The notes under the pieces are model-generated. The model saw only the letters and a program-made list of their open reading frames with translations. It made no database searches and had not been told where the DNA came from. 64,000 bases of DNA from Ophiura sarsii (Eukaryota > Echinodermata > Ophiuroidea > Amphilepidida > Ophiuridae): the NCBI GenBank assembly GCA_035610835.1, contig CM069455.1:39277278-39341277 (forward strand). The letters run 5' to 3'. Position 1 is the first letter of the stretch, and each line of letters starts with the position of its first letter. Both the position numbers and the translations under genes were made by a program. This document shows positions 10,001-22,059 of this stretch, one piece after another.

Positions 10001-13000
10001 GGTACATTCATTTCTGTGACGATTGAAAATATTAGCAATATTGAACACTCCCAAGGGGTCACCATAATTGGAGCTTGCTAGTTATCCATGTACAGGAGAA
10101 ATGGAGAAAATTGTCGCAAAAAAACCTAAAAACTGGTTGTTCGCATAGAACTATGCGACAAAATCCAAGTTCACATATCTATGTGCGGAGGTATTTGAGA
10201 CACACCCCCCTAAGAATTGCCATTTAGAATAAACAAATGGACATTGCAACTCATTGAATTAGCTATACAACACTATTTAAGCTCCGGTATAATACATGGA
10301 TGAATATTTTACAAGCTCCAAGAATGTGACCCTCCATGGGTTACACTACACAAATATTAGCCTTAAAAACACAAATCAAAATCACTTATCACACATTACA
10401 TAGAGTTAATGAAAGACAGAGTTGGCTTTATTTTGTAAGAGTATAAAAATACAGTATACAAAATTTGTATTTTGTAACAGCCGTTGCTGTTCTGTCAAAA
10501 CCATGAATGGCTTTTGACAGACCAGTGATAATATGGAATAGAGTGAAGAGAGCAGGGCTAAAAAATCCGCGGGAACGCTGGTATGGGATTCCCAGAAAAA
10601 ACAGAAAAATCTTACAAAAAATAATAGTAATAAAAATGTCAACATTACGTAATTAGTAAGCTTAGAAAATGAATCTGAAATGTCTAGAGAGACCAAATTA
10701 AGCTAAATTCAGGCAATTTCAACATGAAACGGCAAGGATTTTGTGCCCCCCGGCCACACAATTTTGAACAATTTTGCTAGTTTTTATTTTCGAGAATTTG
10801 AGCTTCCTTACATAGACCTACAATGAATATATTTGTGTGTTTCTATTTTCACGCTTTCCCAGGACTGCAATATTTGTAAATATATACTATGCATGGGTGT
10901 TATAAAGTCCATCAAAACACGCAATTACAGTCAATAACAACAGCAGAAGCAGAGCGTGTGTGGTCTAGCGGATAGATCGCAGGTCTCACAATACAAAGGT
11001 TGTGAGTTCGAGCCCCGCTACGGCCAACATGTTTGTATCCTTAGGCAAGGTACTTAGTCTCAATTGCCTCGTGGTTCAGAAGTCACGTAGATATGGTGGT
11101 CTCGTGCATCAGAAGAGCAAAATCCGAGCATGTTAAAGGTCACAGACTCCTTCATAAAGAGTAGGGGATCATCCTGGTTTGTGTACACAAAAACTCATGT
11201 CCCTAGGTTTCAGGGGCACTGTACCGTTAATGCCTGAGGTAGGGCCCTGTGTACAGTATAATAGTATGTAGTATATGTTTGTAGAAGTGATAGAATAGTG
11301 ATTAACTGAAGAAGGCAAATTTCATGCGAGTAACTTACCTGTCTTTCAATTTCTTTTTCACCTGTTCCATACTTATCGTCGGTAAATTCATTGGGACCGA
11401 GGTGGCCGAAGGGGCCACGGTCTCGACCACGCTCATATCCCCCCTACCCATATTATACCCCCCACCCACAGGCATAGCGCCGGAAGCTGTCACCCCGGTA
11501 GCGTAGCCGCCGCCGTACTCCTGGATCGATTGGTGGTGGTGGCTCTGTTGTCCGTACAAGTACTGCTGGTATTCGTAAGGGGAGTCTTGGGCCGGCGACG
11601 TGGTATCGGCAGTAGACTGAGTCTGTGGAATAAAATTGGGAAGAGAAACAGAAAAGCGGTAAAATGTGTCTAATGTGAACAATAACAGATAGAAATTTAA
11701 CGGATGAATGCATGTAAGGTGACCACAAAAACACCACACACCCTGCTCTATTATAGATGGACATAGATCTATAACCTGAGTTTGGACTAAAACAATTCCC
11801 AAACTCCAAACCTACCTATGTATGCCGTGAGCTGATACAAATCTTTTCTTGGCGTAAAATTAAAGTCACAATTATACAATACCTTCATCAGTTACAAGCC
11901 AAATAAAACAGGCTTTTATTTTTTTGCACGGCTGTCATCTCCATCGTAACAAAACCAACAATTCTGTCCTACCTGTAAAGCATTGACTGTCCCTTTTTTG
12001 ATTTGTTCCTGCTCCCAGCGCAGCAACTCTTCATCGTGCTCCCCGTCTCCCTCGTCGTCGTCGGACTCCTGGGCTTCTGAAAACAGCAGGGAGGATAGAG
12101 AGAATGTGTGTGTGCGTGTAAGAGACTTATTTCTTTTGCATAAAATTAAAATGAAATTGAGGTGAGGCGACAAAAAAAACCCGTTTTACGGGCGGACAGA
12201 CCTGTCAAGTAGGATCTGTCGATCATGCATTTTTGGGGGCTTTTTTACCTAAAATGTCACCAAAATCTGCAAAAATCTGGATTGTCCTATTTATAGGGAT
12301 GATTTTATTTACATGATTTAAGAAAAATGTATCTAAAAATAAAAATAATAAATACAAAAATCACAAAAAGTGGGTCGGTTGGGCCCGTAAAACAGGGGGG
12401 GGGGGGGCAAAAAGTGGGTCGGTTGGGCCCATAAAACAGGGGGGGTGCAAAAAGTGGGTTGATTGGGCCCATAAAACAGGGGGGTCCTTGCCTAAAACAC
12501 ATAAGATAAGACATAAAGCTGACATAATATATTATGACTCAAAACAATTCGATGGGATGAAACATTTAATTACTGAATGAATGCATTTCCCCCATTTTGT
12601 ATAATTTCATTCTTTTGAACAACCGTAGTTTATAGAACTCCAAAATCCAAACGGTTGCCAAACACTAGTTGAATTAATTGTTATTGACAAATTATAAGAT
12701 GATTACCACATTGCTTTCGAATCTAAACAATTATATTCAAAGCTGTTCAAATTTATATTCTTTCTCATTTTAATCACGCTCTGTGTCAGCGCCTGATTTG
12801 CATTCTCCGACTAGTCAACCGTATCCACCTTACATACTTCGATCTAACGCCTCTCTCACTCGCTGCCGACTGGACGTATGTTTGACGCTGAAGCACATTC
12901 TTTCTTCCTCTTCGTCGCTGCCGCTGCCGCTTCTGTCGTTGTCGTCCTCCCGTACGATTCGCGATTTCTCGTTCTCGAACCGTGCGGTGTCGTCTATGGG

Positions 13001-16000
13001 GATGAAGTCGCCCTGCTCCCGCACCCGTTGTCTACGCTTTCTCGCGGCGTGGATCTGGGCTGCATTAGGAATCATCCCTGCGAGGAAAAGGAAATTAACT
13101 GGTTAAAAAAGACGTCAGTTTGAGGGTGAATGGTTAAGGCTCTCTAATAAAACGGATCAGATTCTTGAATATGCACAGATGATTATATTTGTTAAGACCA
13201 CATGAAAATGCATTGGGTTACTCAGAATTATTGTGTTCATCTACCACTGCAAATTATGAACGTTTACTTTTGGACAAACTAAAAGTAAACGCAATTCTAA
13301 ACACAAAACTAAAGGCAAAACTATACGTTTCTTGCATTTTGCACCCAATTTACCTCAAAGCACGCCTCCAAGTGAGTAAATATAATCACAGATGTTTCCA
13401 CCATCTGTGATATAATGGGACAGTTATTGATTAGAGGCTTGGTGGAAAACAGCTTAGTTGTTTGGCTCACATAAGTGTTTAGTATTGCGTTTACTTTTGA
13501 GTTTACTTTTAGTTTGTCCAAAAGTAAACGCTCATAATTTGCAGTGTACATAGAAAGTTTTGCCAACAATCTTGCTACCAAAAATAAGCCTAATTGGGCT
13601 TCTATATTTGCAGTGGAGCTAGATTTTTGCAACTTCTCTCCAACCAACTCTGATCTATCCCCTTGTTCCCAAAGCTTCCTCAGTATTACCATTCAGTATC
13701 ATGTTTATTGTTTAGCAAAGAAGCCAGTTTTGTCACCAACGATATTGATCTCAGAAAGTTTGATTTCAAAAAGTAGCCTTATTGCGCTTCTAAACTGTAA
13801 ACACTAATTACAGTGTTTTCACTCGCCCTATAGACGATGTCACCTGTAACGTCAGAGCAGCCAAGCAAACAAAAGCTTGCCTGCCGATCGGATGTGCACG
13901 CAAATTTCCTGCCAAACAAAAGTCAATGCATGTTCCCCCATGTATGGAATGGAACCTGGTACTTAACATTGTTGATCAAAAAGCAAGAGGTGACATGGTC
14001 TATACAACGGATGAAATACCCTTCACTTTTTATTTTCACTCTTGAAAAATGTACCCAAGAGTGACAAAATGTTGGAAATTACGTTGTTTTGCTGTTTAGC
14101 TGCACTGCACTTTAGCACAACATTCGGCCATCATTTTGGTTTTTCACCCTCGAGAAATTTACCCAGTGAAATTGCTGATAATTACCTGGTGCTAGACTTG
14201 GCAATTTCTCCCCGGCCAACTCTGCCCTGTCCTCTTGTTCCCTGGCCATGGCTTCAGCAGCTTTGCCGCTCAGTATCATGTTGGGCTCCTGTTTCACTCC
14301 ATACGCAGATAGTTTGGTCTTCGCGGGAGTGCTACCGCCTCGCTCTTCAGTTTTTACTCCTGAGATAGACATCACATGAAAGGGGGGAAAATAAGTCTCT
14401 GTTGTTCACTGACTGATTTCAAGACAAAATGGCAATAGGAAGAAATGGGACGAAATGGCAAAGCAGGCATTTGGCTCATAATTCATGATTCAAAAAGCAC
14501 ATAAAAACCCATCAATGACATTGACAAGGCGACAAAAAACTCACATCTATGTGCCCGACCGACCCACAATTTTTCTTCAAATTTTCATTGTTGTTGAAAA
14601 AAAAAATTAAAAATTGGAATGTTTAAAAAAAATGAAATTTTATAAAACATTTTGAAATAAATAGTAATAATTCTTATAACGCTTTCCACAATTCAGGCAG
14701 TCCCAAAGTGCCATTTTGAATCAGAACCCTTTCGTCGCTACACTTAGGCAGTTACCAACCAACAGTGCACAGCCTACATGTACATGTATATCTGCACTAC
14801 ACACTACTTATTATTGTGACTCCGTAAAAGAGCTCCCCAAATATCACTTGTTTTGAACATTTCGAAAACACCAGACCGAGGTCCGTTTGCCCATAGAACA
14901 GAGGGGTGTTTTTGCGTGGCCTGATGGAATTAAATGAATGCGAGGAATGAGAAGACATTTTTGTGCTTCTGAGGATTAACACTGCATTGGAGTTACATGT
15001 TTAAATAAGATGCGAGCTGGTTTGGGTCTCATCAGAAGCGAATGGGGTTTTCTTACCACTACCGTAACACAATCAATCAATTGTGATGTGATCTGTGAAA
15101 ACCCGTCGGATGTCGCAAATCGTGAACTAGGGATTATGGGTAATTTAAAAAAAATAAAAAAATAAAAAAAATAAAAAACTTTTTTTTTTTTTTAGATTTT
15201 TTTAAAGAAAATTAGTTTCCAATACTTAGTATCATCATCTTTTATAAAATTTCACCTTCAAAAACTTACTTAAGTCACTTTTATTATTAACCTTATAATG
15301 TTATTATATTGAATTATGTATCTTTTTTGGCCTGTTTTCATGATTTCTTGTTTTGTAGCTTTTGATGACATCACAATCATCATTCACTCATAACTTTTTT
15401 TGTAGTGATCGTAGAAAAATGATCGAAACAGTTCTGTAATCAGCACAGTTTTAGCTTTCTTATGATATAAATATCTCCAATATGAAAAATGCCACCATGT
15501 GGCGGGTTTTCACAGATCGCATCACAATTAGTAAATGAAAACATCAGCAAAATATGAAATCAATGTTGTTCTGTCAAACCGTGTATGCAGGCCTTAAAAT
15601 AAGAAATGAAGAGGGCATGCAATTTAAGGCAATTTGAAAGGGGCACCAACTTTCTCCAAGGCAATTATGTACTTTTAAATGGAGTGAAAACAGGCAGAAA
15701 TTGAGGGCATCAAGGCAACTAGATGGGGCATCGAAGTCAATTGCCTTTGATGCCTTCGATTAATTTGATCCCTGCGTGTATGATTTTTCCAGCCCTTCAA
15801 CACATCTAAAATGTAAAACGGCCCAACGGTTATGCATACATACATGTAGGAAGTGTAAGTATTGCTTTATAAATGTTCAGGGACAAGAGCACTTACATGT
15901 ACAAGGTTTTAATGTGTTTTTGAATCTTGAACATGTTTACAGCACGCTGCCAAAGGAGTATAGTATAATTACTAATACATGCTGAAGGTGAAGGGCCAGA

Positions 16001-17224
16001 TGAAGGTACATGGTTTTGACAGAACAGCGACAATTAAGGGTACACACCTGCGTTTGGTACTAATGATTTTGATCCTGGCAGGTCTTCTTTCTTTATTTGT
16101 TTTTGTCTGTCTCTTGCCTTTTTTGCCATTTTCTTACTGTGGCTTGACTTCTTGATTTGGAACACCTCACCTGAAAAAAAACAAAGAACATTTAAGTCAT
16201 TAACACACGCCAACCCAAAAATATACACTGCATCTTCCATGATGAATGGACCAGGTTTGGTGAGTGAGCTTGAAAGTAACTGTGGTAGCGCTGGACTCAT
16301 AGTCATATGCCTCTGCCTCTATTCTATAGCAGAATCAAGTGAATCTTGGGTAATTTGTCAACAAAAGGGGACTAATTATGAGCGTTTACTTTTGGACAAA
16401 CTAAAAGTAAACTGAAAGGTAAATGCAATTCTAAACACAAAAGTAAACGTAAAAGTAAACACAAAACAAAACGTTTCTTGCATTTTGCACCAAATTGTCC
16501 TCAAGGAAGTCAAAGCACGCTCAATCAAAAGTGAGTGAATATAATAAAAACAGATGTTTCAACCATCTGTGATATGGGATTATGGGACAGTTATTGATTA
16601 GAGGCTGGGTGGAAAACAGCTTAGTTGTTGGGCTCACATAAGTGCTTTTACCTTTGAGTTTACTTTTAGTATAATAGTTGTCCAAAAGTAAACGCTCATA
16701 ATTTGCAGTGTTAATTTAAAAACTTTGGTTTGGATTTTGAATGTTGGAATTGGATTATGGATAGAGGATGTATATTTGCGGATACATCCTACAGATTACG
16801 ATGACTACGATGCATCACACTGTAATTCTGAGTTGTCTCAACATTTGAAGAAGAAAAAATGGTGCCGAATTCAGCAGTCATGAAAAGATTTCATAAGCTT
16901 ATTTATGAATTATTGCTCGGCTGGAGCGAGGGTAAACTGGATTAAAATGCTCGTGAGCCACCGAAATATAAAACCAAATGTGTATTTACCCTCTTCCTCA
17001 TCCTGTTCTTCGTGATCGAAACTCAGAAGAGTCTTTCCCTCCGTCTTCTCTTTATCTTTCTCCTTTTTCTTTTTCTTCTTCTTTTCAGTTCTCTCTTTCT
17101 GCACTTTTTGAATGTCCGAGATTTGGGATTGATATTCTTCCTCCAAAAATGGAATCACATTACTCTTTTCGGGCTCCTCGTCGCTATCGGCTCTTCTCCT
17201 GATATTACGGTTCCTCTTCATCAT
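6833..17224 (-). CDS. PAXBP1: PAXBP1/GCFC1-like gene, eight N-terminal coding exons (partial)
   Basis: The exons, in transcript order, are 17224-16990, 16170-16048, 14359-14186, 13077-12838, 12076-11973, 11622-11339, 9730-9541 and 7053-6833. All junctions are GT-AG and the phases join cleanly (1,1,1,1,0,2,0,2), giving about 523 residues. The protein starts MMKRNRNIRRRADSDEE, then a Lys/Glu-rich stretch, EVFQIKKSSHSKK, IPNAAQIHAARKRRQ, an acidic run, RWEQEQIKKG, EQVKKKLKDR, FFQEMRGYVRDLVECLDEKV and QLVERRQADIRDQ, ending AEREARR. This is the order seen in animal PAXBP1 (GCFC1), a roughly 900-residue nuclear protein that couples PAX3/7 to histone H3K4 methylation and belongs to a family also linked to splicing. 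The GCFC C-terminal half is missing and should lie left of position 1. Introns are packed with foldback repeats. The family is assigned from recalled motifs; exon borders come from the sequence. Confidence 0.88.
7190..7570. repeat. Foldback element, family D (TTAAAGGTATATTATGTGATC)
   Basis: This nearly full-length palindrome has an arm that begins AAAGGTATATTATGTGATC and is repeated in reverse at the right end. The arms meet near 7370-7395. A second copy lies in intron 1 of the MS4A-like gene (24378-24814). It sits in the PAXBP1-like intron just before exon 8. Confidence 0.8.
8384..8873. repeat. Family C TIR element interrupted by a LINE tail
   Basis: The left end is TTTCAAATTGGCGAGAGATA and the right end CACCAATTTGAAGCTGGTC then AAACTAT. 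The interior from about 8425 to 8690 is foreign (see next entry). Confidence 0.6.
8425..8690 (-). mobile_element. 5'-truncated LINE tail nested in a family C element
   Basis: Read on the minus strand, the segment ends GTGTAAATAAATTTTATGAA and then (TGAA)n, six or so units at 8428-8451. This is the look of a non-LTR retrotransposon 3' UTR with a simple-repeat tail. No ORF remains. Confidence 0.55.
9036..9272. repeat. Family C TIR element
   Basis: The left end is GAAAATTGGCGAAGCCTC and the right end TCTCGCCAATTTGGAACTGA then TTGAACTATAG. The interior shares CATGATCTGTGCGTG-like words with the copy at 57469. Confidence 0.6.
9541..9730 (-). CDS. PAXBP1: PAXBP1-like coding exon 7
   Basis: The exon encodes RLESIQDVHRAHTNEQ, a coiled-coil stretch, and RYGFFQEMRGYVRDLVECL. 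The acceptor is CCCGCAG and the donor GAAAAG|GTGCGT, phase 0. Confidence 0.9.
10950..11265 (+). repeat. tRNA-derived SINE, family S1
   Basis: The head carries box A-like TGGTCTAGCGG (about 10968) and box B-like GAGTTCGAGCCCC (about 11003). The body begins TCCTTAGGCAAGGTACTTAG and ends near 11265. A second copy lies in reverse at 32397-32553. The tRNA of origin is not clear. Confidence 0.7.
11339..11622 (-). CDS. PAXBP1: PAXBP1-like coding exon 6
   Basis: The exon encodes a low-complexity Tyr/Gly/Gln-rich linker (YEYQQYLYGQQ, EYGGGYATG) that ends in the conserved MEQVKKKLKDR. The acceptor is TTCCACAG and the donor GACAG|GTAAGT, phase 2. Confidence 0.85.
11973..12076 (-). CDS. PAXBP1: PAXBP1-like coding exon 5
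   Basis: The acceptor is TTTTCAG|AAGCC. The exon encodes AQESDDDEGDGEHDEELL and RWEQEQIKKGTVNALQ, then donor CAG|GTAGGA. The RWEQEQI(K/R)KG motif is diagnostic. Confidence 0.9.
12362..12486. repeat. Minisatellite, about 42-bp unit, three copies
   Basis: The unit contains CAAAAAGTGGGTCGGTTGGG then CCCATAAAACAGGGGGG. It occurs three times in the intron between exons 4 and 5 of the PAXBP1-like gene, with length differences in the G run. Confidence 0.85.
12838..13077 (-). CDS. PAXBP1: PAXBP1-like coding exon 4
   Basis: The exon encodes GMIPNAAQIHAARKRRQ, REQGDFIPIDD, SRIVREDDNDRSGSGSDEEE and CFSVKHTSSRQR, a strong family signature. The donor chosen is CGA A|GTATGT at 12838/12837, because it restores frame with the next exon. 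The GTAAGG four bases on would not. Confidence 0.9.
13245..13546. repeat. Foldback element, family E (CACTGCAAATTATGAACG)
   Basis: The TIR begins CACTGCAAATTATGAACG and returns at the right as GCTCATAATTTGCAGTG. Both arms carry TTTACTTTTGGACAAACTA. TAC flanks both ends (13242-13244 and 13547-13549), a likely 3-bp target duplication. It lies next to the decayed exon 3 copy. Confidence 0.8.
13621..13705 (-). pseudogene. Decayed duplicate of PAXBP1-like exon 3
   Basis: On the minus strand this segment reads DRSELVGEKLQKSS, against DRAELAGEKLPSLAP in exon 3, preceded by a shared ATGATACTGA word (AACATGATACTGA...). About 80 bases align by eye, with a gap of about nine. Its would-be donor is lost and the open frame runs on into foldback repeat sequence, so it is probably not used as an exon. 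Confidence 0.65.
14186..14359 (-). CDS. PAXBP1: PAXBP1-like coding exon 3
   Basis: The exon runs from acceptor CTCAG to donor CCAG|GTAATT and encodes VKTEERGG, NMILSGKAAEAMAREQ and DRAELAGEKLPSLAP. It is less conserved than its neighbours. A decayed second copy lies at 13621-13705. Confidence 0.75.
15080..15530. repeat. Foldback element with AT-rich centre
   Basis: The left arm TTGTGATGTGATCTGTGAAA with AACCCG returns on the right as CGGGTTTTCACAGATCGC then ATCACAA. The centre is poly-A/poly-T. It lies in intron 2 of the PAXBP1-like gene. Confidence 0.65.
16048..16170 (-). CDS. PAXBP1: PAXBP1-like coding exon 2
   Basis: A T-rich tract and CAG precede EVFQIKKSSHSKKMAKK, the best conserved short motif of the N-terminus. 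The donor is GCAG|GTGTGTA at 16048/16047, phase 1. Confidence 0.85.
16371..16710. repeat. Foldback element, family E, second copy
   Basis: The left arm AATTATGAGCGTTTACTTTT returns on the right as AAAAGTAAACGCTCATAATT then TGCAGTG. The left terminus is trimmed. It lies in the same gene as the copy at 13245. Confidence 0.75.
16990..17224 (-). CDS. PAXBP1: PAXBP1-like coding exon 1
   Basis: This exon holds the start codon (two tandem ATGs at 17224). It encodes a basic N-terminus, SNVIPFLEEEYQSQ, a Lys-rich run, then TLLSFDHEEQDEEEG. The donor is GG|GTAAATA at 16990/16989, phase 1. The first ATG is chosen because the conserved basic start follows at once. Confidence 0.85.
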
Positions 17225-18358
17225 GATTAAATGTTTGAAAAACTAACATATAGTCAATTATGAACAGAACAATGTATCTCTGTTTGTGTCGTCCATCATT
17301 CGTTGGTATGAAACTCGGGCAGCTACATGTATAATAAAAATCGTCAAGATGACGTTACAACTCCCTAGGTTATTGTAAATAAGTTAAAATCACCAGTGTG
17401 GGTTGAGTGGGGAACTAATAACCACGATTAGATGGAGTCGTGCACCTTTTGAAATTAACATCTAATCAATTATTTTTAAAACAGAAGTAGGCCTACTGTG
17501 TTGAAAATAAATCGACATGTTCACAAAATTAAACAAATGTCAATCACATCACCAACTTCCGTAAAAAGTGCCTTTATGACTAAATTAGGAGTCAAATGAC
17601 TGTTCAGCAATAAACGCATGCCCTCTTGGATTCAGCAAATGTATTTATATAAATCAACGAGATAAATATGAATAGAGCGCCCTGCTTGTCTAGAAAATGA
17701 AGTCAACAAAACCCAAAAAATAATTTTATGAAACTCATCGTTTTGCAAAATCAATCACATAAGTAGGTAAATGCATCTTCCATGCACATATTTTGGGCGA
17801 GAATCCCGTATCACGATTGACCGAAAAGTGATTATTTCCAGTTATTTGAGTATTCTGAGTGCCGTCTGCTCGCAAAATTGTATTTAAGTTGCCGTTCTAT
17901 TTGCAAATCAACTAAATCCCCTAAATTTAGTCGATTCATTCATGAACCGTTGCCGCAATTGGTCGCAAATTTGCAAAACTGGCTTCATGCGACCAAATGC
18001 GGCAACGGGGCCCTGAAATAATATTACTGATTTTAGAGAATTATATTGCTGTCTTTTATTTAACACTGATATCTTATGTAGCTTAAACTAAGTAATTAAG
18101 ATATCCAAAACAAAAGTTGATGACTATTTCTACATTTCTAATGTATAACTGATTGAATTCACTATGTTTTGAAAGATTTGGCGTTTCATCTGTAATTTTA
18201 CACGATTTCGAACGTGAGATTTAGGATTGCATTGTAAATGGGCTGGCAATGGCCCTAGCTACAGTCATCGCTCTACCTATATCTATCTCGTTGATATAAA
18301 TAGATATATTTATATCTGTTTATCTATTTATAAAAAGATCTATTTATTTATTTATAGA

Positions 18359-18394
<36 letters not shown>

Positions 18395-18751
18395 ATTACT
18401 TACATTGTTGGGTCTTAGGTGATTGAACCATAGACTTATCAGACCGGACTGGGCAGGCTTCATTTCTCATAAATATAACGGTTAGTCCTATTGTAAACAT
18501 CCACCATCAACAAAGGAATACTACTTGACCTGGCTTTAGAAATAGAAATCCTCAACGATACGTCCATGATTGAACACACGCTTATAAATGTTCATCAAAC
18601 TTGAAATTATTAAATTCTACAAAAATATATAGGCGTGCACGCGCGCATGGAATCAGGACGGACAGCTCGATACAATACAATACGGCCAATTAATTGTCTA
18701 TGAAACAACTCGACCAAGGGGCAACTCAGCCCATAATTGTTTTTTGTTCTT

Positions 18752-19004
18752 TTAACACTTTCCACGCGGCAGGCGGCTACACAGACGGCATTCCAAAATT
18801 TTACAAAATGTTCAAAAATGTCAACATTATTGAATTTCATTACCATATTATTTTTTAAAAAACCATGAGAAATGCATTGAAATAAGTACAAACATGTCTA
18901 GTGTCGGTTCAGTAATCCTTGAGATAAACTTTGAAATTTGGGAAAGGTTTATAAATCTGTATTGTATAATGGTAAAACTAATATAGCCGCGTGGAACGTG
19001 TTAA
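18752..19004. repeat. Family A TIR element
   Basis: The ends are TTAACACTTTCCACGCGGC and GCCGCGTGGAACGTGTTAA, with the family interior present. It is one of the best-preserved copies for defining the termini. Confidence 0.8.
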
Positions 19005-20691
19005 AAGTTCTTCTCAGCTAGGTGTTTTTCACAACAATTCATCACAACATGAACATTGTATAACAACACGAAATATGTATTTATAACATTGGCATACTTA
19101 TTAGAAATAATTTAATGGCAAATTTGGTACTCAGTTTGAGAAACTTATTTCAGAAAATGATCATGTAATAACGAACACATATTTCAGCTATCTACAATTT
19201 TGAACTCATGTCTATAATCTTATGCCCATTTGGCTACAAATCATGCAGGAATCTAATTTAGATCATACATCAGCTAGCGAGGACCCGAGCGCAGCGAGGG
19301 TAAACGCTAGTAGTATTGTAATAGCGTACAGGGTGCGTCGGAATGATTTGGACACAAGTTTACAGATTTTACATTTTATCAATAAGAATATAATTTTTGG
19401 GAAAACTGATGTGTATTTTCTTTAAATTATTAAAACCTTCTCCCCTACAGGATTTTTCTCGCCAGAGTATAATACTATTTTAGATAATGAAACAAACCTG
19501 TACTGGTACAAGTTCAGTACTCCCATTGTAGAGATCACCTTATATTGCATTTGGTAATCTAAGTATTAAATAAGGCCACCCAAAACGTCAAGTACCCTTG
19601 GTTGCATTTGTTCACAAATTTCACCCTCACTACAACACACAACGCTGTCAACCAATCGTAACAGCTGATTATAACTATTTCCAATTATCCATACGCAGCC
19701 TTTTGACAATTTTACAGGCATACCATATCATGCAATGAACAACTTACTCACAATGTGTTTGCGCACGTACCTACATGTATATAGTCCCTTCACTCACCAC
19801 GGTATAGGTTTATCAGTGGGGATCAACGAGTCATGTGAGATTTGGGTTTCTAATTGTATCTTGGTGACAGTTTTATCATACTCCAATCCTGGCTTGGTTA
19901 TCTCACAAGTCAACTACTAGTACTAGCCTGATATGGGTGATAGGGTGTATACCAAATGCAATATAATGTATCACATTCAACAGTGCAGCTGGTTTTCTAG
20001 AAGTTCATAAATTCATAAAATGTATGTATGTATTTATTCATATTAAGAATTAACTTAATACATTGAATAATAATAAAATAAACATATTAATTAGTCAATC
20101 ATTACGTTTATTAATAAATACAATTGTTAATTAACTTAAATAAATAAATACATTTCTTTAATGAAATTAATTTATATTAATTTATAAATTAATAAATTCA
20201 TCAATGAGTAATCAATTATTGATCATTGATTATTGATACTTAATTAATCATTAACGAATCATAATTAATTATTCATTACGTAATTAGTTGTTTTTGCCCC
20301 TGGTTGACTTTGATGTGATAAGTCTTAGTCTAATCTTAATTAGATACAAAATATTCCTATTTGGGACCTTTAACTCAAATGTTCAGGGGAGTTTGTTTAT
20401 GTAAACAATCATGTACAGTATAACTATGAATGAAAGTGCATGTTTTGTTATGACACAATTTTCTTTATGATACTCTTCATTTATTTCTGCTTGCACTCAA
20501 ACTTAACCCCTCTAAGCGAGGATTGTGTTTTTAACACTCTTCTTCTTTATTTTCAAAGTAAAGTCTCTGTCAATTTCATTGAAATGTCTCATTTTCCAGT
20601 TTGCACACGATATTGGTGTGACCAAAAAGAGTGTCAGAATCTACTGTGACATGCAAACTGAACTGAACTGCAAAACTATTTCCTCTAACCG

Positions 20692-20692
20692 C

Positions 20693-20722
<30 letters not shown>
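20692..20722. repeat. Poly-C tract
   Basis: There are about 31 consecutive C. The length is likely unreliable in the assembly. Confidence 0.9.
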
Positions 20723-20724
<2 letters not shown>

Positions 20725-22059
20725 ATTGACGTCGTGTCGGTTGAGGTTGGCACTGTCGGTTCATTTGACCAAAGGAATCATGGAATTATGATGGTCAAAA
20801 GTACACATATGCGCGCATACAGCTTGTTTAGAACCAAATTGTACCTCAATCGTGCCAAAAAAAGGTGTAAAGTCGAAAATGTTCGCATGCTACGCGCGCA
20901 TTTCTTGACTCACAAAAATCTTGTCGGTTTATTTTCATTTCTCACCCCCCCCCCCCCCCAATATGAATAACCTAGCTATAACGCCACTGCTGTTCTATGC
21001 ATCATGACCATAGCACACATAATCACGTATAATATGCGTGCTACGGTTGCCAATTCAATCATTTAAATACCATCATAGCAACCTCAGGCAGGTGGCTCTT
21101 TCTGAGACGCATATAATAGATTTATAATTAGGGCTATAATAATATGCCAAACAAAAATGGTCCGTCTGACTTGTCTCACGCGTACATTTAGAAAACTATA
21201 GCTATGCGATATGCGGGTTTTTTTTTATAGAAATAGCTACGCTAAATGCGGAAATTGTTTTTTTATTGTGTTTTATCCCACTTTTGTTTTTGCCCTTTCG
21301 AGGCCAATTTTGTTTCAATTTTTTTCGGACAACTAAAAAAAACAAACATTGGGCTCATCGCGTACTCCACGTACTTTATGTGAGACAGATCAAGTTTTTT
21401 TCTTGGCCTAATAATACTCGCATATAAAAATGCAAGTGTAGCTACCTACAATCATCATACCGCATTGACCTCATCTGGCTGGCATTGAGTACAGTGTCAA
21501 TGTATGCACCGCTCAGGTAAGTCGTGTGAAATATAATGCAATTATAGAAAGCAGCAGCTAATATAAAACTCAGCTCACATTGGTGATTGTAGTATAAATT
21601 AGACATATGCTATTGCATGCCGTGTCATGCATGTGTGTGGTATATAGCGTGAGGCATGGCGGTGTGAGGAATATTCAATTGCTGTCTACCGTAGACGAAC
21701 ATCTTTTATATATTATGTCGTTATAGTGTGCATTATACTAGTATGCAGCGTCAACACTGCAAACACACACACCGATATTAGAAGACACTTCAATGTCAAT
21801 TGTATTAATGGGGAATCCAGACGCTTATAATATCATATGAATCTTATTGTCGCCGGACCTCTTTGAGAGCATAATACATGTATAAAGACAACCTACACAT
21901 GTCAGTATTGGAAAACATGTAAAAGGTATGTGCGATATGATTTTATCCCAAATGCATCTCTTTTACCAGTTTGATACTTGTAAGGAGAGCATAAGATCAC
22001 AATTCTTCCGAAATTACATTTGATCAATAGTATCTTACCCATCCGTAGAAATACCCCGA

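Noticed and set aside
12783..13123. Plus-strand open frames opposite PAXBP1-like exon 4
   Set aside because: They are antisense shadows of a well-supported exon and have no domain or splice logic. The same holds for open frames opposite exons 1, 5, 6 and 7.
13189..16415. Recurrent peptide YERLLLDKLKVN in several open frames
   Set aside because: It is the translation of the family E foldback arm, not a protein motif.
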